Origin: Chloroflexota bacterium | GTDB lineage: Bacteria > Chloroflexota > Anaerolineae > UBA4142 | Assembly: GCA_023381515.1 (NCBI GenBank) | Contig: JAMCQI010000040.1 | Span: 2,331-13,156 of the forward strand | DNA length: 10,826 nt | Reading direction: 5' to 3' | Shown here: positions 5,991-10,826 of the stretch, piece by piece | Position numbering within the stretch: the stretch's first letter is position 1 | Layout: each line of letters opens with the position of its first letter | Program-made: the position numbers and the translations under genes | Notes under the pieces: model-generated | Database searches by the model: none | What the model was told of the DNA's origin: nothing | What the model saw: only the letters and a program-made list of their open reading frames with translations

Positions 5991-7862
5991 TTATTTCTCT
6001 CTCAAGGTAAAAGTGACCGTCGGCGGGTTCTCGCTCGAGCCGAAATGAATCGTCGTGGACGCATCCGCCGTCTCGGGAAGGCTGAACGTGATGGGCTTGT
6101 CGTCCTCGGGAGTCGGAGACATCGGGCCCATGCCCATACACGGCATACTAAATGTGCCCTGCTGGAACGATGGCACGACGGTGAAATCCAGAGGGCCCAG
6201 GCCGGTGGCGCTGACCTTCCATTTACCTGTGGCCGTGCCCTTGCCGGTACACGCTCCTCCGGCAAAAAGGCTGCTCAGCGCCGTCATGGTCACCGTGTAC
6301 GAGGCGTTGCCTTCGCCCGTCAGCGTTCCGCCCTGACCCGCAAGGGCAACGTAGACAGGCGCGCCGCTGAGCGTCGCATGAATGGTAAAGGCATTGGGGA
6401 TCGCATTGGCATAGTCCCATTTCTCTTCGATCTCGAGCGACATGGACCTGTGCTGCGAGACGGTCCAGGCAATCGAATCCGACTTGAACGGCTGGAATAC
6501 GGGCATCGTCTTCACGGCCTTGTCGAATGCGGGCAGGTAGAGAGCGGACCCGGTGACCTTGCCCGTCTTTCCTTTCACCGGCCCTGCCCCGGGCCGTTTC
6601 TCGTCAAAGGGCTTGAACAGCAGGGTCGCGATCCCCTTGTCGTTCGTCTTTTTATCCGCCGGGTCGTACCAGACCGTCCCCTGCTTTTTCAGTCCACCGT
6701 CGTCCCAGGCCATGCTGATGCCCGCCAGGGGTCCCTTCTTCGGCAGGGTATAGCCGCTGAGCAACCCGCAGCCGACGGTTACATCCCCGAAATCGTCCAG
6801 CATCTCGACCTTGATCTTGAACTGCAGTTCTTTTCCCGCATCGGGCGCGTGACCCTTCGGACCATAATGCGTGGTCAGTATGTCTTGGTGCGAGGTCATC
6901 GCCTCGACGCCGACCATGTTCGCCAGCGGGTCTGTGTGAAGCACGGCAGGAGTCAACTTGGCCGTCGCGGCTTTGGCCAATCCGGTCTCGAACTTGCCAA
7001 ACGGAAGGATGCCGCCGTCGCCCACCATGTCGCCACAGGATGTTTGCTGCGCGACTTGAATGCCGTCCCCCCGGCGGAGGTTCATGGCGAGCACCGTTCC
7101 CCCATCCCCGTCCAGCATTCCCTGCTGCCGGGCCGCGGGAAGGATGACGTCTGCTTCGACGAGCAAGGTCTGGAGCGCGTCGAACTGGAGCTTGTCGGCC
7201 GGCAAATCCTGCAGCATGTCGTACGGTGCGGCGTGACGGAGGCCGAGCTCGCGCACGAGCAAATAGACGAGCGCATACGGGTCGTCCGGCGCCGCCGAGG
7301 CGGAGCGGACGGCTTGCAGAAGCATCGGCCCAAGCGCGGCGGGATCGACCGGCTTGCCGGCGGGCTTGATCCCCACACCGGTAAAGAAATCCGCCAGGTA
7401 CACGGTATCCGTCATGGTCCCCCGCTCGAGCGCATCGGCCAAGGCCTTGACTTCGAAATCATACAAGTAGAAATCCTGGCTGTTCCGCTCCGCCCCGCGC
7501 AGAATCGCGGCCCCGGTGCGCGCATCATAGACGCCGATATTCAGGGCCTTGAAAATGAGCAGCAGGGCTTGGTAGCGGGCGTCCGGATCCGCGGCCTTTT
7601 CAAGGTTGTCGACGAGCACCTTCGGGTCGGCGGTGGCTGCTGGCGGCGTCGGGGTGGACGGGGAGGCAGGGGCGGCGCTGGGAGTCGCAAGCGGCGTCGA
7701 GGTGGAAAGAGCGGCGGCGCTCGCAGGCGGCGTAGGACTGCCGGAATCGACATTTCTCACGGCGGTGGGCTGGACGGGCGCCGCCGGAGTTGGAGAAGCC
7801 GGATTGTTGCAGGCGGTCAGTAGAAAGAGGACAAGTACACAAACAATGCTGCGACGGACCAC
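5991..7862 (-). CDS. Large lipoprotein of unknown function (623 aa)
   Basis: The start is assigned to the GTG at 7862-7860. GGAGG lies 5 nt upstream, and the resulting protein opens with MVRRSIVCVLVLFLLTAC, a textbook lipoprotein signal with lipidated Cys18. The longer frame to 8090 has no ribosome site and buries the signal. Residues 19-78 form a Pro/Ser/Thr/Ala linker. Residues about 79-235 look alpha-helical. The remainder is strand-rich, with four Cys (in TSCGDM, VGCGLL, GGACTG and SMPCMG) that could form two disulfides outside the cytoplasm. I recognise no named family. It heads the three-lipoprotein cluster. No convincing promoter was found in the 410 bases upstream. Gene call firm, function unknown. 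Confidence 0.85.
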   Translation of the reverse strand: MVRRSIVCVLVLFLLTACNNPASPTPAAPVQPTAVRNVDSGSPTPPASAAALSTSTPLATPSAAPASPSTPTPPAATADPKVLVDNLEKAADPDARYQALLLIFKALNIGVYDARTGAAILRGAERNSQDFYLYDFEVKALADALERGTMTDTVYLADFFTGVGIKPAGKPVDPAALGPMLLQAVRSASAAPDDPYALVYLLVRELGLRHAAPYDMLQDLPADKLQFDALQTLLVEADVILPAARQQGMLDGDGGTVLAMNLRRGDGIQVAQQTSCGDMVGDGGILPFGKFETGLAKAATAKLTPAVLHTDPLANMVGVEAMTSHQDILTTHYGPKGHAPDAGKELQFKIKVEMLDDFGDVTVGCGLLSGYTLPKKGPLAGISMAWDDGGLKKQGTVWYDPADKKTNDKGIATLLFKPFDEKRPGAGPVKGKTGKVTGSALYLPAFDKAVKTMPVFQPFKSDSIAWTVSQHRSMSLEIEEKWDYANAIPNAFTIHATLSGAPVYVALAGQGGTLTGEGNASYTVTMTALSSLFAGGACTGKGTATGKWKVSATGLGPLDFTVVPSFQQGTFSMPCMGMGPMSPTPEDDKPITFSLPETADASTTIHFGSSENPPTVTFTLREK

Positions 7863-7867
7863 GTGAA

Positions 7868-7872
7868 CCTCC
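7868..7872 (-). promoter_or_regulatory. Shine-Dalgarno GGAGG that sets a GTG start
   Basis: GGAGG, then TTCAC, then GTG on the minus strand. The spacing and neighbouring bases match the site before the tiny lipoprotein (GGAGG, TTTAC, ATG at 5051-5039). It fixes the 623-aa start inside a longer open frame. Confidence 0.85.
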
Positions 7873-7970
7873 ACGAAAGCTTGACTCGGATTCAAGAACC
7901 TGGCATTCTTGCCCCGGTTGGTTCGCCCAAGGCGGAGCAAGCAGGTCATGATCGCCCGATGGACTGTGAT

Positions 7971-8040
7971 GGTTACCGATGAGCCGGTGCATCCACGCCG
8001 GGTGGCCGGTTCTCCGCCTAATTGTCTTGAGTTGGTAACC
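7971..8040. repeat. Long-range inverted repeat in the lipoprotein leader
   Basis: GGTTACC (7971-7977) and GGTAACC (8034-8040) are perfect complements that enclose 56 bases with further GC pairing (for example CCAC/GTGG around CCGGC). It lies about 110-180 nt upstream of the GTG start and could be a folded element of the mRNA leader. Confidence 0.4.
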
Positions 8041-8159
8041 AGGAACTGTGGGGCAGCGATGTGGGGCTGTAGATCTCGGATCCAAGTCAAAGCGCATCAG
8101 GTTGGCGAGCCCATCGCCGTGGTCGCAGCGTCGCTATCCCTTCCATCGGGATTGTCCTG

Positions 8160-8183
8160 CCGGGGCCCCACTTCAGGCCCCGG
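8160..8183. repeat. Perfect 8-bp GC hairpin
   Basis: CCGGGGCC (8160-8167) and GGCCCCGG (8176-8183) pair perfectly around an 8-nt loop. It lies about 90 nt past the stop of the propeller gene. It may act as a transcription end or mRNA-stabilising hairpin, but no T-run follows on either strand. Confidence 0.55.
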
Positions 8184-8203
8184 TGCTGATGAGAACGTTG
8201 CGC

Positions 8204-8275
8204 CGGAGGCAGGTCTCTGCTTCCCCGCCGGCAATACGCCTCCGCGGTGAAACAGAGACCTTTTCGGAGGCCTCC
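8204..8275. repeat. Interleaved inverted repeats with mutually exclusive pairings
   Basis: CGGAGGC occurs at 8204-8210 and 8265-8271; its complement GCCTCCG is at 8238-8244, so two alternative stems compete. AGGTCTCTG (8211-8219) and CAGAGACCT (8253-8261) form a 9-bp pairing that interleaves with the first stem, giving a pseudoknot topology. The element abuts the stop codon of the propeller gene at 8275-8277. A regulatory role is inferred only from the geometry. Confidence 0.45.
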
Positions 8276-9549
8276 TAGCGTATAGTGAGAGGCAGGAATA
8301 ACCTATAGCCGAAGGCGTTCACGCGCGCGACCCCGTGGCGCGAGGTGCCATCGTATGACGTGAACTCGCCGCCGATGAGCACCCGGGCGTCCTGCTGCAA
8401 AGCCATCGAGTGCACAAAGCCGTCGGCGCCCGACCCGGGATCGAAACTCGTGTCCAGCGATCCGTCCCCATTGATCCGCGCGAGATAGTTGCGCGCGACC
8501 CCATTATAGGAAGTCAAGTCGCCTCCGATCAGCAGCCGGCCGAACTGGTCGGGGAGGATGGACAGCACGGCGTAATTCGCGCCGCTGCCTGGATCGAAGC
8601 TCGTGTCGCGGGTGCCATTCGCGTTTACCCGGGCAATGCCGCCAATGTCCGCGCCCTGGAATGTGGCGAAAGAGCCGCCCACGACGATCTTACCATCGGC
8701 CTGTACGTGGATGGCGTAGATAATGTCATAGTTGCCGCCTATCGTGCCCGGGTCGAAGGTCCCGTCGAGAGTGCCGTTGGTATTCAGGCGGGCCAGATGG
8801 TAGCGGGTGCTGGCGTCGACCTGGGCAAAGTACCCGCCGACAAGTATCTTGCCGTCCGATGGTTGGTAGGCCACGGAATGGACGCGGTTGTCCGGACCGG
8901 CACCCGGATCGAACGTCGTGTCCAAAGACCCATCCGAGTTCAACACGGCAACGTTGCTGCGCGTGGTCCCGTTAAAAGTACTGAAATCGCCACCGGCGAG
9001 TACTTTTCCGCCCGGCAAAAGCGCGAGGGCTAAGACGTCGCCCTCAAACCCCGAGCCGGGATTGAACGTCGTATCAAGTGTGCCATCCGCGTTAATGCGG
9101 GCGATGCCATTGCGCTGGACGCCGTTGTAGTTCGGGAAGGTCCCACCGATGATGATCTTGCCGTCTGACTGCAACCCCATGGCATAGATCGTATGGCCGT
9201 TCCAGTCGGAGGTCTGAGGAACGAACGTCGTGTCGAGCGTACCGTCGGGGTTGACGCGGGCGATGCTCTTGCGCGTCACCCCACGGTACTTTATAAATTG
9301 GCCCGCGATCAGGATCTTGCCGTCCGGTTGGACCGCGACGGCGTCCACGAGCCCGGTCATGTCGGAGGCCGAGTCGTATGTGCCCGGTTCCGGGTTGAAA
9401 CTCGGGTCGAGGGTCCCCTCCCAGGGTCGAGCGGCTGCCGTCGCAGGCTTTGCCACTGCTCCGGGCAGCAACACGACCAGCAGAATCAACGGCACGAGAA
9501 AGCGTGCGAGCTTGGCGATCCTGCAAACGGGGCAAGTTCTTGAGTCCAT
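8275..9549 (-). CDS. Secreted delta-60 repeat beta-propeller protein
   Basis: This is a 424-aa exported protein made of seven delta-60 repeats (DUF5122-type beta-propeller), from about residue 45 to the C-terminus. Each unit runs GTLDxTF-x-PG, then QPDGKILIGGxF, then a short loop and IARVNxDG. Seven units of about 52 aa are what a closed seven-bladed propeller needs. The start is the ATG at 9549-9547, preceded by GGAGA and followed by a signal peptide with hydrophobic core about residues 17-29. The protein ends right after the last repeat in YRLFLPLTIR, the same tail type as the beta-helix proteins. Such propellers are usually surface or secreted; the binding partner is unknown. It lies 91 nt after the 74-aa gene and may be co-transcribed with it. 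Confidence 0.9.
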   Translation of the reverse strand: MDSRTCPVCRIAKLARFLVPLILLVVLLPGAVAKPATAAARPWEGTLDPSFNPEPGTYDSASDMTGLVDAVAVQPDGKILIAGQFIKYRGVTRKSIARVNPDGTLDTTFVPQTSDWNGHTIYAMGLQSDGKIIIGGTFPNYNGVQRNGIARINADGTLDTTFNPGSGFEGDVLALALLPGGKVLAGGDFSTFNGTTRSNVAVLNSDGSLDTTFDPGAGPDNRVHSVAYQPSDGKILVGGYFAQVDASTRYHLARLNTNGTLDGTFDPGTIGGNYDIIYAIHVQADGKIVVGGSFATFQGADIGGIARVNANGTRDTSFDPGSGANYAVLSILPDQFGRLLIGGDLTSYNGVARNYLARINGDGSLDTSFDPGSGADGFVHSMALQQDARVLIGGEFTSYDGTSRHGVARVNAFGYRLFLPLTIR

Positions 9550-9608
9550 TGACTTTTCTCCAATGTAGAGTGTTTGCCGTGAAGACAATCCGGCGTGGGT
9601 ACGGCACC

Positions 9609-9633
9609 CCGTAACCGAACCATTCGGTTTCGG
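9609..9633. repeat. Hairpin after the 74-aa gene
   Basis: AACCGAA (9613-9619) and TTCGGTT (9623-9629) form a 7-bp stem with a 3-nt loop, extended past one mismatch by CCG/CGG. It lies 7 nt downstream of the stop at 9641-9643. There is no T-run on the minus strand, so it may be a leaky terminator or processing site before the propeller gene. Confidence 0.5.
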
Positions 9634-9640
9634 CATGTTC

Positions 9641-9865
9641 CTATTGTTCCGCATGGTCCTCGCTATCGTTTGCCGGCGTAGCGGAACCGGGCAGCAGGGA
9701 ATTCAGATGATCTACGAGCGTCCGCAGGTCGCGGAAATAGTGGATCTCGCCGCCGGCGGCCGATTGGACCTGCCCGCGCCATTCCATTTTGCCGTCGCCC
9801 AGGTTTTCGGGCCACATGCGGACGAGAAATAACAGGTGCCGTTGTTCGGGTTCGTCTGATCCCAT
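9641..9865 (-). CDS. Small conserved protein of unknown function (74 aa)
   Basis: This is a short soluble protein without a signal peptide. Its core reads LLFLVRMW, then DGKMEWRGQVQ, then GGEIHYFRDLRTLVDHL. I associate this pattern with small uncharacterised Chloroflexota proteins encoded near TPR regulators; that is recollection, not a search. The start is placed at the ATG 9865-9863. The longer frame begins with a TTG at 9919 that lies upstream of the -10 box at 9901-9896 and has no ribosome site. The ribosome site for the ATG is weak (GCGGGA, 7 nt away). It sits between the terminated regulator gene and the propeller gene. Confidence 0.7.
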   Translation of the reverse strand: MGSDEPEQRHLLFLVRMWPENLGDGKMEWRGQVQSAAGGEIHYFRDLRTLVDHLNSLLPGSATPANDSEDHAEQ

Positions 9866-9895
9866 GCTTGTATCCCGCTCTTCAAAATCGTCCCC

Positions 9896-9901
9896 AGTAT
9901 A
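9896..9901 (-). promoter_or_regulatory. -10 promoter element for the 74-aa gene
   Basis: TATACT (9901-9896), preceded by TG, lies about 30 nt upstream of the ATG at 9865. The 17-bp position for a -35 box reads ACGGTT, a poor match, so the promoter likely needs an activator. The direct repeats at 9932-9953 are well placed to supply one. Confidence 0.5.
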
Positions 9902-9920
9902 CAGGTCCGCCGTGAGCAAA

Positions 9921-9953
9921 CCGTTTCAAAAGGCGTTTGAACGGCGTTTGAAC
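9921..9953 (-). promoter_or_regulatory. Operator-like 11-bp direct repeats
   Basis: GTTCAAACGCC occurs twice in perfect tandem (9953-9943 and 9942-9932), followed by TTTTGAAACGG (9931-9921), which is a partial inverted copy. An 11-bp period with a GTTCA core is the layout bound by OmpR/PhoB-type winged-helix activators, including SARP/AfsR regulators. The site is centred about 54 nt upstream of the predicted start site of the 74-aa gene, an activator position. Confidence 0.5.
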
Positions 9954-9979
9954 GGCCCGCGGGTTGAATCTCGCGGAAC

Positions 9980-10010
9980 AAAAAGGGAGAGGGCGCCCAT
10001 GCCCTCTCCC
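9980..10010 (-). terminator. Intrinsic terminator of the TPR regulator gene
   Basis: On the minus strand GGGAGAGGGC (10010-10001), a 6-nt loop and GCCCTCTCCC (9994-9985) form a perfect 10-bp GC-rich stem. TTTTT (9984-9980) follows immediately. It lies 53 nt past the stop of the regulator gene and separates it from the 74-aa gene. Confidence 0.93.
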
Positions 10011-10062
10011 AATCCCTCCCACCGTCCGTGGCGCCCGCGAAGGCGTCCCAGCGGTGGGCCGG

Positions 10063-10826
10063 CTACAAGCCTTGTATCTCCGCCTGCGCGCTCTGGATGG
10101 CTTGCTCCGGCGGCAGCGTCAAGCCCTCAGCCCAGGCGGCGGCAAATTCCGGTTGGCTCAGCCCGGCGCGGGCCGCCGCGAGATAGCCCTCGTATTCCGC
10201 GCGGTCGAGCGGGTCGACCTGAAAGCAAAAGCTGCGTGAGAACCCACCGCTCAACTGGCGCCAAGCCTCCTCCTGCTCGGCGGGGGTCGGGCCCAGTGCC
10301 TGGACGGCGCTGAGCAAACGGACCGCCCGGTGCGGCTTGCCCGCGGCCCCGACGAGACCCGCGACGCCGGTGAGCCAGTAGAGGTCCCTGTCCGCAGAAC
10401 CTGATTCGGCCACGCGGGGCATGTTCTCGCGGTAGATTCGGGCGGCTTTGGAGAGAGCACCCTGATGGGTCGCGATCGCTGCCAGGCGGCACTGGGTCCA
10501 TGCACACAAATTCGCATCTTGGAGTCGGAGCCACAATCCCAAGGCTTGTTCAAATGCGGCGCACGCCGAATCGTATTCGCCTTCGTACATGAGGAGGCGA
10601 CCGAGCTGGACCAGGTTGTAGGCGGTGTTGCGAGTATGTCCGATCGCGCGGCTCGCGCGGATCGCCTCCGCGAGAAAGGAACGCGCCCCGGCGTAATCCC
10701 CTTCATGATAAGAGAGACTGGAACAATACCCGAGCAAGACGCCGCGAAAGAGCACATCCCCCACTTGGCTAAAGAGCCCGAGACCTGCCTCAAAGGCCTC
10801 GCGCGCCTCCCGATAGTCGCCCGCCT
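10063..10826 (-). CDS. TPR-domain transcriptional regulator (AfsR/LuxR-ATPase type), C-terminal part
   Basis: The frame is open to the window edge, so only about 253 C-terminal residues are present; the GTG at 10764 is internal. The sequence is a chain of TPR helices (GDYREAREAFEAGLGLF at the edge, then GDYAGARSFLAEA, GEYDSACAAFEQALGLW and GALSKAARIYRENM). It then has the ending I know from large Chloroflexota and actinobacterial regulators: RLLSAVQALG, a D-R-A-E-Y-E-x-x-L-A-A-A-R segment and PEFAAAWAEG followed by LPPEQAIQSA. In that family the missing N-terminus usually has a DNA-binding domain (BTAD/OmpR or LuxR type) and an ATPase core, with the TPRs sensing a partner. Which DNA-binding type applies cannot be seen. 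A strong terminator follows the gene. Confidence 0.8.
   Translation of the reverse strand, partial: AGDYREAREAFEAGLGLFSQVGDVLFRGVLLGYCSSLSYHEGDYAGARSFLAEAIRASRAIGHTRNTAYNLVQLGRLLMYEGEYDSACAAFEQALGLWLRLQDANLCAWTQCRLAAIATHQGALSKAARIYRENMPRVAESGSADRDLYWLTGVAGLVGAAGKPHRAVRLLSAVQALGPTPAEQEEAWRQLSGGFSRSFCFQVDPLDRAEYEGYLAAARAGLSQPEFAAAWAEGLTLPPEQAIQSAQAEIQGL

Larger units (their letters stand above)
7863..8274. other. Structured intergenic region without a gene
   Basis: These 412 bases separate the propeller gene from the lipoprotein cluster. The minus-strand frame to 8090 is an in-frame upstream extension of the 623-aa gene and is not believed coding. The region carries inverted repeats at 7971-8040, 8160-8183, 8204-8244 and 8211-8261. 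No consensus promoter and no T-tailed terminator was found, although a promoter or processing site for the lipoprotein genes is expected here. Confidence 0.6.

Noticed and set aside
5856..7823. 655-codon plus-strand open frame opposite the lipoprotein genes
   Set aside because: It is rich in Arg/Gly/His, has no ribosome site or domain, and covers two minus-strand genes with signal peptides. It is a GC-driven shadow of their codons.
7863..8090. Upstream extension of the 623-aa lipoprotein to an ATG at 8090
   Set aside because: It would bury a perfect lipoprotein signal at internal position 77 and has no ribosome site. GGAGG lies 5 nt before the GTG at 7862.
8088..8110. TTGACT on the minus strand as a promoter for the lipoprotein genes
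   Set aside because: No acceptable -10 box lies 16-18 bp downstream.
8149..8253. Hammerhead-ribozyme-like words on the plus strand (CTGATGAG, GAAAC, GTC near a hairpin)
   Set aside because: Stem II would not close with the needed G-C pair next to the core, stem III has only about four pairs, and CTGATGA is expected about once in this window by chance.
8203..8261. HDV-like nested pseudoknot on the plus strand (loop GCTTCCCCGCCGGC resembles the HDV P3 hairpin)
   Set aside because: Five extra bases separate the P3 and P1 strands, no P4 stem is present, and the expected catalytic C is T. Only the interleaved pairing is retained as a finding.

Overview
The window looks like a piece of a Chloroflexota (green non-sulfur type) chromosome. 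It is GC-rich and every credible gene lies on the minus strand. Three secreted proteins of different architecture end in the same short tail (FLPLLVR or FLPLTIR), which I recall as typical of exported Chloroflexus/Roseiflexus/Herpetosiphon-type proteins. The regulator at the right edge also has the C-terminus I associate with large TPR-ATPase regulators of that phylum. The phylum is an inference from these traits, not from a marker gene.

Layout in transcription order (right to left): (1) 10826-10063, C-terminal part of a TPR-containing regulator that runs off the window, closed by a clear intrinsic terminator at 9980-10010. (2) 9953-9896, an 11-bp direct-repeat operator-like site and a -10 box, followed by a 74-aa small protein (9865-9641). 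(3) 9549-8275, a secreted seven-repeat delta-60 beta-propeller protein. (4) 8274-7863, about 410 bases with no gene but several inverted repeats. (5) 7862-4836, three consecutive lipoprotein genes (623 aa, 293 aa and a tiny 36/68-aa one), each with a strong ribosome binding site. The last appears frameshifted exactly at a C CCA AAG heptamer. (6) 4774-270, two tandem paralogous secreted right-handed beta-helix (POMP-repeat) proteins of 573 and 670 aa. Each is preceded by a near-consensus sigma-70 promoter and a duplicated, about 220-nt leader with conserved hairpins.

All complete genes except the 74-aa protein carry export signals, so the region looks like a cell-surface/envelope locus: tandem adhesin-like beta-helix proteins, a beta-propeller and a lipoprotein cluster, next to a regulator and a small conserved protein. 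No enzyme, mobile element, CRISPR array, tRNA or rRNA was seen. The strongest non-coding signals are the duplicated promoter-plus-leader in front of the two beta-helix genes, the direct-repeat site near the regulator, and the frameshift signal in the smallest lipoprotein.
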